Shown here: in pieces, positions 1 to 7,977 of the stretch
How the letters are laid out: the number at the start of each line of letters is the position of its first letter
Numbering within the stretch: the stretch's first letter is position 1
Assembly (NCBI GenBank): GCA_902781895.1
Contig: CACZLA010000023.1
Span: 1 to 33,261 of the forward strand
Direction of reading: 5' to 3'
Length of the DNA: 33,261 bases
From: an uncultured Lachnospiraceae bacterium
GTDB lineage: Bacteria; Bacillota; Clostridia; Lachnospirales; Lachnospiraceae
Made by a program: the position numbers and the translations under genes
Notes under the pieces: model-generated
What the model was told of the DNA's origin: nothing
Seen by the model: only the letters and a program-made list of their open reading frames with translations
Database searches by the model: none

Positions 1-481
1 GCTCATATGTGAGACCACCATCACTTTCCCAGTGAACACTCTCGGCTCCATCCTGATATGAAAGTGTATCAATAGTCACCTTATCCGCAACCATAAATGC
101 AGAATAGAATCCAAGACCGAAATGACCTATGATCTGCTCACTCTGATCCTTGTCCTTATACTTTTCAAGGAAATCAGCAGCCCCGGAAAAAGCTATCTGG
201 TTAATATACTTTTCCACCTCTTCTGCAGTCATACCTATACCATTATCTTCAAAGGTAAGAGTTTTCTCCTTGGGACTGGATGTAATGGTAATTCTGTACT
301 GAGGGCTGTCCTCTATCTCAGCCTCTCCCATAGAATCAAGCCTTTTTAATTTTGTAATTGCATCCACACCGTTGGATATCAGCTCTCTCACAAAAATATC
401 ATGATCGGAATATAACCATTTTTTTATAATGGGAAATATATTCTCACTGTTTATTGAGAGATTACCTTTTTTTGAACTCAT
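1..481 (-). CDS. htpG: Molecular chaperone HtpG (Hsp90), N-terminal part, cut by window edge
   Basis: Reading the minus strand from the ATG at 481 gives about 160 residues with no stop before the left edge, so the C-terminal three quarters lie outside. The start MSSKKGNLSINSENIFPIIK is followed by the GHKL ATPase signatures of Hsp90: an ELISN-type helix (FVRELISNGVDAITKLKRL, about residues 27-45), the DNGIGM loop that holds the ADP-binding Asp, and the lid/glycine motif IGHFGLGFYSAFMVADKV. Hsp90 proteins are dimeric cytosolic ATP-driven chaperones. The ribosome binding site is only moderate (AGAGGCG upstream). A sigma-A-type promoter lies at 554-582. I see no CIRCE-type operator upstream. Identification is secure; only the start is present here. 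Confidence 0.96.
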   Translation of the reverse strand, partial: MSSKKGNLSINSENIFPIIKKWLYSDHDIFVRELISNGVDAITKLKRLDSMGEAEIEDSPQYRITITSSPKEKTLTFEDNGIGMTAEEVEKYINQIAFSGAADFLEKYKDKDQSEQIIGHFGLGFYSAFMVADKVTIDTLSYQDGAESVHWESDGGLTYE

Positions 482-553
482 CTTCTATACGCCTCTTTTC
501 TTTATAAGTATATTTTGATTCATATAAAATATGTGCATTAAACACCATACGAC

Positions 554-582
554 ATGATAACGCTTGTAAAGTCAAAAGTCAA
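554..582 (-). promoter_or_regulatory. Sigma-A-type promoter of htpG
   Basis: On the minus strand TTGACT (582-577), a 17-nt spacer and TATCAT (559-554) match the sigma-A consensus at five of six positions each. Transcription would start near 547 and give a leader of about 65 nt before the htpG ATG at 481. TTGACT is repeated 7 nt further downstream (overlapping spacer). No CIRCE inverted repeat is visible, so HrcA control is not supported. Confidence 0.7.
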
Positions 583-600
583 AAATAAAATAGACTGCAG

Positions 601-629
601 AAAAATCCCGGATCTCTTGATCCGGGATT
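601..629 (-). terminator. Rho-independent terminator downstream of the transglutaminase gene
   Basis: A perfect 11-bp stem, AATCCCGGATC (604-614) and GATCCGGGATT (619-629), closes a TCTT loop. On the minus strand it runs into TTTTT (605-601 side). It lies about 175 nt past the stop of the gene at 804-1943 and just upstream of the htpG promoter, so it separates the two units. The distance from the stop is long, so it may instead end a separate short transcript. Confidence 0.8.
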
Positions 630-803
630 GATGAAAGGATGGTTTTTAAGTATTATTAAGAAATCTTTTTACTTGTTACAATTATACTACCACATCATTT
701 GTTATAAATCAACAAAAAGTTTTAGGAAAATTGCACAAAATTCACTTGAGTTACGGAAACTAATTTCAATAAACAGGAGTAAATTTAACCAAAAGCCAAA
801 AAA

Positions 804-1943
804 TTACTGATTTATGTAAACCGAAAGTATCTTATATTCATCTGTTCCGTCAGTTGAATAACTGATGGTTTCAACCATATCATAGTTAAATAAAAACTGT
901 AATGTTTCATCTGTTACATCCACGTTTTTAAGAGCACATTCCAGATAATCATCATTTCCCGTGGTAAGCTGAGTATAGCAATAATTTTCCAGGGAATTCA
1001 CATCATAGATATATGCACCCTTTCTTATATAGTAATTATATTTCATACTGGAACACATAGTTGCATTTTTTTTGTCCCATTCATGTGTATCATCAATAAT
1101 ATCATCACTGACATTAAAGAACTCATGGATCATTGATTCTCTTACGCCCACAGGATCATCCCAGGTTGTATCAAGATGATACCACTCTCCTCCTATCTTA
1201 ACCTGATTCCAGGCATGATTCTCTGTCTCGCCGGTTTCAAGGTTAGTTGCAAGTCCAGTTATCACGTTACTATCGATTCCCACACACATAAGAAGCAGAT
1301 TTGTGGCTGCGGCATAACCGGAACAGACCGCCCTCCCGTTTACCAAAGCCCCATATGCACTGTATTCCGAATCATCATTATTATCGCTAAAGCCGTATTC
1401 ACAATTATTTATAATATAATCATGGATTGCCAGTTCCTTATCATAGTCTGTCATATATTCACTGATATTCTGACTGATAAAGCTCTGACATACATTTCTG
1501 AGTTTCAAAGCTTCGATCTTATCCTCAGGTATATCGGCATTATTTACTATGCTGTCATAAACATACATTGTGTCGGATCTTACATAATCAAACTCAACCT
1601 CACGATATGATTCACTCAGATCATATGTATTTGTATTATAAATAGTAATGGATTTAATACTGCCCTTCATGGAATTAACAGCCAGATTAACTTTTTTCAA
1701 CTCATCATCTGAAATATCATTTGAGATATTGAGTGAAATGGTACCATCCGATTTACCATCAAGAGCTTCATTTATCTTTTCAGATACTTCTTCAGTATTA
1801 TGAAGAACAACTATTTCAGTTTTCTCACCCGGCGAGGACTTATGTTCATCATTTTTATCTGAAACACTGGTCTTAATACCAAAAGCAACAAGGCCCATTG
1901 TTAATATAATGAAAAGAATTACAGTTAAATATTTTAGTTTCAT
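804..1943 (-). CDS. Membrane-anchored transglutaminase-like domain protein
   Basis: The 379-residue protein starts with a short basic end and one hydrophobic segment (about residues 5-23), with no lipobox Cys, so it is probably exported or anchored with the rest outside. After a variable region (about 40-150), the transglutaminase-like fold carries the full papain-type triad: Cys207 in GRAVCSGYA, His243 in ENHAWNQV and Asp258 in YHLDTTWDDP. Bacterial proteins of this family are mostly cysteine proteases or peptide-modifying enzymes acting on cell-surface or peptidoglycan-linked substrates; the actual substrate cannot be read from the sequence. The ribosome binding site AAGGTG lies 7 nt before the ATG. 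It is a single gene, divergent from argH, with a terminator at 601-629. Confidence 0.85.
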   Translation of the reverse strand: MKLKYLTVILFIILTMGLVAFGIKTSVSDKNDEHKSSPGEKTEIVVLHNTEEVSEKINEALDGKSDGTISLNISNDISDDELKKVNLAVNSMKGSIKSITIYNTNTYDLSESYREVEFDYVRSDTMYVYDSIVNNADIPEDKIEALKLRNVCQSFISQNISEYMTDYDKELAIHDYIINNCEYGFSDNNDDSEYSAYGALVNGRAVCSGYAAATNLLLMCVGIDSNVITGLATNLETGETENHAWNQVKIGGEWYHLDTTWDDPVGVRESMIHEFFNVSDDIIDDTHEWDKKNATMCSSMKYNYYIRKGAYIYDVNSLENYCYTQLTTGNDDYLECALKNVDVTDETLQFLFNYDMVETISYSTDGTDEYKILSVYINQ

Positions 1944-2025
1944 AAATACACCTTATTAATATAGTTTAATCCGATGCAAAGCTTATACACTTACACTCTG
2001 TCATGATACCACATATAATTTTTTC

Positions 2026-2054
2026 TTGCGACATATTCTTGTATGTATTAAACT
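2026..2054 (+). promoter_or_regulatory. Possible argH promoter
   Basis: TTGCGA (2026-2031), 17 nt, then TAAACT (2049-2054) is the best sigma-A-like pair in the 171-nt divergent gap. Both boxes match the consensus only at four positions, so this is a weak call. The start would lie about 55 nt before the argH ATG. I did not find an equally good promoter for the divergent gene. Confidence 0.3.
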
Positions 2055-2114
2055 AAGTAAGGTTCGCGCGATATAAAAATCCGTGAATAATAAATATAAA
2101 AGAGGTAAAGATAA

Positions 2115-3497
2115 ATGGCTCAGCTTTGGGGAGGTCGTTTCACAAAGGAAACCGACCAGCTTGTATATAATTTCAACGCTTCCATATCATTTGATCAGAA
2201 ATTTTACAGACAGGATATTGAAGGAAGCATAGCCCACGCAACTATGCTTGGCGAGGCAGGAATAATAACAAAGGAAGAATCAGAGAAAATTGTTGAAGGA
2301 CTTCGCGGTATTCTCGAGGATATAGAAGCCGGACGTCTTCTCATCACTTCAGAATATGAGGATATACACAGCTTTGTAGAATCAAACCTCATCGACAGGA
2401 TCGGTGATACCGGTAAGAAGCTTCATACCGGCCGAAGCAGGAACGATCAGGTTGCACTGGATATGCGACTCTATGTCAGAGATGAAATAAAGGACATCAA
2501 AGCTCTGCTTGTGGATCTTATGAAAACACTTCATAAACTTATGAAGGAAAATCTCGATACCTATATGCCCGGATTTACACATCTTCAGAAGGCTCAGCCC
2601 GTTACATTCTCACATCACACCGGGGCTTATATGGAAATGTTCAAGCGGGACTACAGCAGAATGAACGATATATATGATAGAATGAACTACTGCCCTCTGG
2701 GAGCGGGAGCTCTTGCAGGAACAACATATCCACTGAACAGAGAACTCACGGCAAGTCTGCTTGAATTTAACGGACCTACACTGAACAGTATGGATTCAGT
2801 TTCAGACAGAGATTACGTTATTGAGCTTCTCAGTGCTCTGGCAACCATAAGCATGCATCTCTCCAGATTCTCCGAGGAGATAATCATCTGGAATTCAAAT
2901 GAATACCAGTTTGTCGAGCTCGATGATGCATACAGTACCGGAAGCTCTATCATGCCTCAGAAAAAGAATCCTGATATTGCAGAGCTTGTCAGAGGAAAAA
3001 CCGGCAGAGTATACGGTGCTCTCATCTCAATAATGACTTCAATGAAAGGTATCCCCCTGGCATATAACAAGGATATGCAGGAGGATAAAGAGCTTACATT
3101 TGATGCCATAGATACAGTAAAGGGCTGCATATCACTCTTTAACGGAATGATAAGCACCATGCAGATAAATAAAGAAGCCATGAAAAAAAGTGCCATGAAC
3201 GGCTTCACAAATGCAACCGACGCAGCTGACTATCTGGTCAAGAAGGGAGTTCCTTTCAGAGATGCTCACGGAATCATCGGAAATCTAGTGCTTTATGCTA
3301 TTGATACCAAAAAATCTCTCGAAGAGCTTTCCATCAACGAATTTAAGCAGATCTGTGATGTGTTTGACGATGATATATATGAAGCCATAAGTCTTGAGAC
3401 CTGTGTCGGAAAAAGAAACACCATCGGTGCTCCCGGACCTGATGCAATGAAAAAGGTTATCGAGATCAATGAGGAGTTTTTAAACAAGCTCTCATAA
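2115..3497 (+). CDS. argH: Argininosuccinate lyase
   Basis: The enzyme splits argininosuccinate into arginine and fumarate, the last step of arginine synthesis, as a cytosolic homotetramer. The 460-residue length is normal. It starts MAQLWGGRF, as ArgH proteins typically do. The superfamily regions are present: HTGRSRNDQ near residue 104, [14 protein letters not shown] near 155, and the flexible catalytic-loop signature [12 protein letters not shown] near 276. The ATG follows AGAGGTAAAGATAA. It stands alone: argG is not adjacent, and the aminotransferase at 25437 is 22 kb away. A bidirectional terminator follows at 3547-3583. Confidence 0.97.
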   Translation: MAQLWGGRFTKETDQLVYNFNASISFDQKFYRQDIEGSIAHATMLGEAGIITKEESEKIVEGLRGILEDIEAGRLLITSEYEDIHSFVESNLIDRIGDTGKKLHTGRSRNDQVALDMRLYVRDEIKDIKALLVDLMKTLHKLMKENLDTYMPGFTHLQKAQPVTFSHHTGAYMEMFKRDYSRMNDIYDRMNYCPLGAGALAGTTYPLNRELTASLLEFNGPTLNSMDSVSDRDYVIELLSALATISMHLSRFSEEIIIWNSNEYQFVELDDAYSTGSSIMPQKKNPDIAELVRGKTGRVYGALISIMTSMKGIPLAYNKDMQEDKELTFDAIDTVKGCISLFNGMISTMQINKEAMKKSAMNGFTNATDAADYLVKKGVPFRDAHGIIGNLVLYAIDTKKSLEELSINEFKQICDVFDDDIYEAISLETCVGKRNTIGAPGPDAMKKVIEINEEFLNKLS

Positions 3498-3546
3498 TGA
3501 TTTAAACAGATTCAAAACAAATACAAATTATCATAAATTAATAAAA

Positions 3547-3583
3547 AAAGATTCTTCGGAACAGATCCGAGGAATCTTTTTTT
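3547..3583. terminator. Bidirectional terminator between argH and the FHA gene
   Basis: A 14-bp stem (3547-3560 with 3566-3579, one G-T pair) closes a 5-nt loop. It is flanked by A7 on the left and T7 on the right, so it works for argH on the plus strand and for the convergent gene ending at 3619 on the minus strand. Confidence 0.9.
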
Positions 3584-3618
3584 CTCACCCTATTATTCAA
3601 ACATCTTATATACAAACA

Positions 3619-4536
3619 CTATCTAACCCAATATCTGAACTCTTCATCGCCGAGTCTGATATAATCATCATTTGAAAGCATGATTTCAACTCCGGGCTGA
3701 ATAAGCTGTCCGTTTATAAATGTATGATTCGTTGAATCATTATCTCTTACATAGCACTCTCCGTTACTGATACGGAAAATGGCATGCTTCCTGCTGACCT
3801 TCCTGTTATCGGATATCTGATAGTCGCAATTGATAGATTTACCAACCATAAACTCCTTATGAAGTATAGGTATAAGTTCATTTGTCTTAACTCTTACCAG
3901 ATAAGGTACAGGATTATTATAATTCTCAGAAGTTGCAAGCATAGCTGTATGTCCGTCATTGTTCTGAGTATTTTCATCTTCGTTGATACTCTCCTGCTCA
4001 AGTGAAAGGATATACTGATAGAACTCCTCAAGATTGAACATAAGCTTACTGTCAAGATATCTGAGTATCTGATCAACACACTCAACAGATTCCATATTTG
4101 CAAATCTTACCTTGCTTATGAAATTCTGAATAAATTCAGTCACATTACAATCAGCAAACTTCTTATTAACAGGTAAGTAAAGAAGCTGTATATCTAAAGT
4201 AGATAACTCAATATACATATAATGCACATTCAGCAGCAGCTTATTAAGAGACATATTGTTTTCAGAAAAATAAATAAGCTGATTAAGTATATTTGATAAA
4301 ATAGATAAAAATTCACCCTTATACAGCTGTTTACGCAGGAACTGTTCCAATGGAAGTGTTGCCGGCACCTTGAACTGCAATGCTCTGACTCCGTCGATAG
4401 CAACACATGTACATTTTGTCTTATTTCCTACAAACTCATAGTTGTACATAGTCATTTCAAACTGATCTATAGGTACATCTTCCTCGAGTTTAAAATTAAG
4501 TGTGAACTCATCATAGCTTCTATTAATGTCTTCCAC
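3619..4536 (-). CDS. DUF6382 and FHA domain protein
   Basis: The C-terminal third is a forkhead-associated domain that binds phosphothreonine peptides: MVGKSINCDYQI, VSRKHAIF and NDSTNHTFINGQ (roughly residues 225-300) are the usual Gly, Ser-Arg-x-His and Asn turns. The N-terminal 190 residues match what I know as DUF6382, a domain often fused to FHA in Firmicutes. The start is probably the GTG at 4536, because GGGAGGGG lies 7 nt upstream of it. The longer ATG start at 4551 would place this Shine-Dalgarno sequence inside the coding region (MGGV). With GTG the protein has 305 residues. No kinase or phosphatase partner is adjacent, so its phospho-ligand is unknown. It lies after pncB with a 67-nt gap. 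Confidence 0.85.
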   Translation of the reverse strand: MEDINRSYDEFTLNFKLEEDVPIDQFEMTMYNYEFVGNKTKCTCVAIDGVRALQFKVPATLPLEQFLRKQLYKGEFLSILSNILNQLIYFSENNMSLNKLLLNVHYMYIELSTLDIQLLYLPVNKKFADCNVTEFIQNFISKVRFANMESVECVDQILRYLDSKLMFNLEEFYQYILSLEQESINEDENTQNNDGHTAMLATSENYNNPVPYLVRVKTNELIPILHKEFMVGKSINCDYQISDNRKVSRKHAIFRISNGECYVRDNDSTNHTFINGQLIQPGVEIMLSNDDYIRLGDEEFRYWVR

Positions 4537-4603
4537 ACGTACCCCTCCCATACATTAATTCATACATTTTTATAGTACCATATCCTGATATTCATTGTAA
4601 ATA

Positions 4604-6046
4604 TTAATCTACAAATTCAACACCGGAAAGAAGATCTTTTTTGGTATCATAAAGCTTCTGTGAAAGATCAAGATAATGTATATGAGGATTGTAGAAACGC
4701 TGTTCCTCTTCCCATATCTCATTCTTAAGCTGATCCTTTACAAACTGCTGGATTTCAGGAAGAGACGGTCTGTCATAAACCAGTTCACCATCCTTGAAGA
4801 TAGTAACCTGAAGAGGTTTTACTTCAACATTTCTGAACTTCATATTTTTCCAAGGTTTCTTTGGATCTACAAACTGATAAGATTCCGAAAAATCAGGTTC
4901 TTCATCTGCGAGGGTAAGAAGATCTGCTATAGCATAACCTGTATTCTTACTGTAAATACGATAAACCTTTTTCTTGCCCGGATTTGTTATCTTCTCAACA
5001 TTTTCGGATATTTTAATCTTAGGGATGAATTCATCACCATCCTTAACAGCAACCAGCTTATAAACTCCACCAAATACAGGATCGGACTTTGATGTGATCA
5101 TTCTTTCGCCGACACCGTATGAATCAATTCTGGCACCCTGTCTGTTAAGTGAATCGATAAGATATTCATCAACACTGTTTGAAACCACAACAGAACAATC
5201 ATTAAGTCCCTCTGCATCCAGTTTTCTTCTGATCGCTTTTGAGAAGTAGGCAAGGTCTCCGCTGTCTATTCTTACACCCTTAAGGCGCTTACCCATCGGC
5301 TCAAGAACCTCATGAGCAACCTTGATTGCATTTGGAAGTCCACTCTCAAGTATGTCAAATGTATCTATAAGGAGTACGCAGTTGTCAGGATAAACTTCAG
5401 CGTATGCCTTAAATGATTCGTATTCATTGCCGAAAAACTCAACCCAGCTGTGAGCCATTGTACCAACTGCTGTCACACCGAACTGCTGATCCGCCATAAC
5501 AGTAGCTGTAGTATTAACACCACCTATGTAGCAGGCTCTGGTACCCCATACAGCAGCGTCAGGTCCCTGTGCACGTCTGGCACCAAACTCCATAACCACT
5601 GCATCTCCTGCAGCTCTGGTTATACGATTTGCCTTTGTTGCTATAAGAGACTGGAAATTAATGCAGATAAGAAGCATTGTCTCAAGAAGCTGCGCCTCAA
5701 TAATCGGAGCCGTAACAGTTACTATTGGTGTATTTGGATAAACAATAGTTCCCTCAGGTATAGCTTCTATAGTACCCGTAAACTTGAAGTTTCTTAAATA
5801 CTCCAGGAAGCCCTCGTCAAACATCTTTCTGCCTCTGAGATACTCTATGTCATCATCTGTAAACTTAAGTCCCAGAACATAATCAATAAGCATTTCAAGA
5901 CCGGCACTTATTACAAAACCCCCATCATCAGGATTATCTCTGTAAAACATATCAAATACAGCGATCTTATCCTTGTTTCCGGTCACGAAATAACCATTAG
6001 CCATAGTAAGCTCATAAAAATCCATCAACATTGTAAGATTTCTCAT
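4604..6046 (-). CDS. pncB: Nicotinate phosphoribosyltransferase
   Basis: The enzyme joins nicotinate and PRPP to make nicotinate mononucleotide, the entry of the Preiss-Handler NAD salvage route. Visible family landmarks are the N-terminal DFYELTMANGYF substrate loop, EFGARRAQG, the GTMAHSWVEFF motif with the catalytic/phosphorylated His, LLIDTFD, and GVRIDSGDLA for phosphate binding. I take the ATG at 6046 as the start (MRNLTMLMDFYEL, 480 residues), because AAGGAGAGG lies just before it. The upstream ATG at 6064 would make that site codons 2-4. It is downstream of typA with a 55-nt gap that contains one copy of the 28-bp repeat. Confidence 0.95.
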   Translation of the reverse strand: MRNLTMLMDFYELTMANGYFVTGNKDKIAVFDMFYRDNPDDGGFVISAGLEMLIDYVLGLKFTDDDIEYLRGRKMFDEGFLEYLRNFKFTGTIEAIPEGTIVYPNTPIVTVTAPIIEAQLLETMLLICINFQSLIATKANRITRAAGDAVVMEFGARRAQGPDAAVWGTRACYIGGVNTTATVMADQQFGVTAVGTMAHSWVEFFGNEYESFKAYAEVYPDNCVLLIDTFDILESGLPNAIKVAHEVLEPMGKRLKGVRIDSGDLAYFSKAIRRKLDAEGLNDCSVVVSNSVDEYLIDSLNRQGARIDSYGVGERMITSKSDPVFGGVYKLVAVKDGDEFIPKIKISENVEKITNPGKKKVYRIYSKNTGYAIADLLTLADEEPDFSESYQFVDPKKPWKNMKFRNVEVKPLQVTIFKDGELVYDRPSLPEIQQFVKDQLKNEIWEEEQRFYNPHIHYLDLSQKLYDTKKDLLSGVEFVD

Positions 6047-6066
6047 TTTATACCTCTCCTTCATTT

Positions 6067-6094
6067 AAGATTCTTCGCTTCGCTCAGAATGACA
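6067..6094. repeat. Dispersed 28-bp repeat, copy 1 (typA-pncB gap)
   Basis: The unit begins AAGATTCTTCGCTTCGCTC and ends AGAATGACA. It is identical over 28 bp to copy 2 at 25395-25422. An ATTCT/AGAAT inverted repeat closes a GC-rich loop. On the pncB transcript it ends 6 nt before the AGGAG ribosome binding site and begins 7 nt after the typA stop. Confidence 0.85.
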
Positions 6095-6101
6095 ATTCAC
6101 T

Positions 6102-7925
6102 CTACTGTGATTGTCTGTTTGCTCTCATTCTCATTCTTGAATCAAGTATCTTCTTTCTGATACGAAGATTCTCAGGTGTAATCTCCAGAAGCTCATCTGT
6201 ATCAAGAAAATCGAGACACTGCTCAAGTGACATCTGCTTAGGCGGAACAAGCTTCAGTGCTTCATCAGCCCCGGAAGATCTGGTATTTGTAAGATGCTTC
6301 GTCTTGCAGATATTAACCTCAATATCCTCCTGACGTCCTGTCTCTCCCACAACCATACCAGCATACACTTCAACACCCGGACCGATAAAAAGTGTTCCAC
6401 GTTCCTGAGCATTAAACAAACCATATGTAACAGAATTTCCGGCTTCAAAAGCGATAAGGCTTCCATTTGATCTGTAGCTCATATCGCCCTTATAGGAATC
6501 ATATCCGTCAAATGTAGTATTGATGACTCCATTTCCCTTTGTAGCTGTAAGGAACTCTCCTCTGAAACCGATAAGCCCTCTGGAAGGAATTCTAAACTCC
6601 AGACGTGTACCTCCGTTTATCGGAGCCATACCTGAGAGCTCACCCTTTCGAATGCTGAGCATATTTATTACTGTACCCGAAAACTCATCGGGAACATCTA
6701 TCATTGCTATCTCAAAAGGCTCAAGTTTTTTGCCTCTCTCATCCTCTTTATAAATAACCTCTGCCTTGCTGACAGCAAATTCATAGCCTTCACGGCGCAT
6801 ATTTTCAATAAGAACGGACAAATGCAGTTCACCACGACCGGAAACCTTAAAGCAGTCTGTAGATTCCGTATCCTCAACTCTGAGAGATACATCCGTATTC
6901 AGCTCACGATAAAGTCTGTCTCTAAGCTGTCGGCTGGTTACGAACTTTCCTTCCTTTCCGGAAAGAGGTGAATCATTTACCAGAAAGTTCATGGATATAG
7001 TGGGCTCGGTTATTTTCTGGAACGGTATTGCATCCGGCTCATCTACAGAACAAATAGTATCTCCTATCTTCAGATCAGCTATTCCGGATACAGCTACTAT
7101 GGAGCCAACTGTTGCCTCATCTACATCAACCTTTGACAGACCATCATACTCATAAAGCTTTGTTATCTTTACTTTTTCTTTCCTGTCAGGCTCATGATGA
7201 TTAACGATAAGTGCTTCCTGATTGACCTTTATGCTTCCGTTATCAACCTTTCCGTCACCGATTCTTCCGGTATATTCATTATAATCTATGGTAGATATCA
7301 GTATCTGGGTTCCTCTGTCCGGATCACCCTCCGGAGCAGGAATATTCTTTAATATAGTCTCAAAAAGAGGCTTCATATCCGTTCCCGGTTCGTCAGCACT
7401 GTAAGAAGCAACCCCCTCACGTGCCGAAGCATAAACAAACGGACAATCCAGCTGCTGTTCATTGGCATCAAGATCAAGAAGAAGCTCGAGAACCTCCTCT
7501 TCAACAGCTTCAGGTCGCGCATCAGGTCTGTCTATCTTATTTACGCAGACTATAACCGCAAGATCAAGTGCAAGTGCTTTCTGAAGTACAAATCTGGTCT
7601 GGGGCATTGGTCCCTCGAAGGCATCAACCACAAGTATTACACCATTTACCATTTTCAGAACTCGTTCTACTTCTCCTCCGAAATCAGCATGTCCCGGTGT
7701 ATCTATGATATTGATCTTTACACCATTATATGAAACCGCTGTATTCTTGGAAAGAATAGTGATTCCTCTTTCTCTTTCTATATCATTGGAATCCATTACT
7801 CTTTCAGCAACTTCCTGATTTTCACGAAAAACACCACTTTGCTTTAACAGTCCGTCAACAAGGGTAGTCTTACCATGATCTACATGGGCGATGATCGCAA
7901 CATTCCTGATATCTTCTCTTACCAT
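6102..7925 (-). CDS. typA: Translational GTPase TypA/BipA
   Basis: A ribosome-binding GTPase of the EF-G family with roles in 50S assembly and stress or low-temperature growth. The 607-residue length is typical. The G motifs are all present: [15 protein letters not shown] (G1, about residues 12-26), RGITI (G2), [16 protein letters not shown] (G3), NKIDRPDA (G4) and SAREG (G5). The end shows the TypA-specific C-terminal part ([24 protein letters not shown]). GAGGAGA lies about 6 nt before the ATG. It is 52 nt downstream of the LTA-synthase-like gene and is followed by pncB on the same strand. Confidence 0.97.
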   Translation of the reverse strand: MVREDIRNVAIIAHVDHGKTTLVDGLLKQSGVFRENQEVAERVMDSNDIERERGITILSKNTAVSYNGVKINIIDTPGHADFGGEVERVLKMVNGVILVVDAFEGPMPQTRFVLQKALALDLAVIVCVNKIDRPDARPEAVEEEVLELLLDLDANEQQLDCPFVYASAREGVASYSADEPGTDMKPLFETILKNIPAPEGDPDRGTQILISTIDYNEYTGRIGDGKVDNGSIKVNQEALIVNHHEPDRKEKVKITKLYEYDGLSKVDVDEATVGSIVAVSGIADLKIGDTICSVDEPDAIPFQKITEPTISMNFLVNDSPLSGKEGKFVTSRQLRDRLYRELNTDVSLRVEDTESTDCFKVSGRGELHLSVLIENMRREGYEFAVSKAEVIYKEDERGKKLEPFEIAMIDVPDEFSGTVINMLSIRKGELSGMAPINGGTRLEFRIPSRGLIGFRGEFLTATKGNGVINTTFDGYDSYKGDMSYRSNGSLIAFEAGNSVTYGLFNAQERGTLFIGPGVEVYAGMVVGETGRQEDIEVNICKTKHLTNTRSSGADEALKLVPPKQMSLEQCLDFLDTDELLEITPENLRIRKKILDSRMRMRANRQSQ

Positions 7926-7977
7926 TTCTTTCTCCTCTGATTTATATTAAAACATCATTCTATTAAGATGTGGGGTC

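Larger units (their letters stand above)
482..803. other. 322-nt gap between htpG and the transglutaminase gene
   Basis: No convincing gene is present. The gap holds the htpG promoter (554-582), a strong hairpin terminator (604-629) and an AT-rich stretch (630-803) with a possible minus-strand minus-10 box TATAAT at 686-681. A plus-strand open frame at 628-810 has no ribosome binding site and begins inside the terminator, so I do not call it a gene. Confidence 0.6.

Noticed and set aside
482-600. CIRCE operator upstream of htpG
   Set aside because: No TTAGCACTC/GAGTGCTAA inverted repeat is present; only a sigma-A-type promoter.
628-810. Plus-strand open frame of 60 codons in the gap after the terminator
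   Set aside because: It begins inside the terminator stem, has no ribosome binding site and an AT-driven composition.
1176-1610. Plus-strand open frame of 144 codons antisense to the transglutaminase gene
   Set aside because: It lies wholly within a well-supported gene on the other strand and has no family features.
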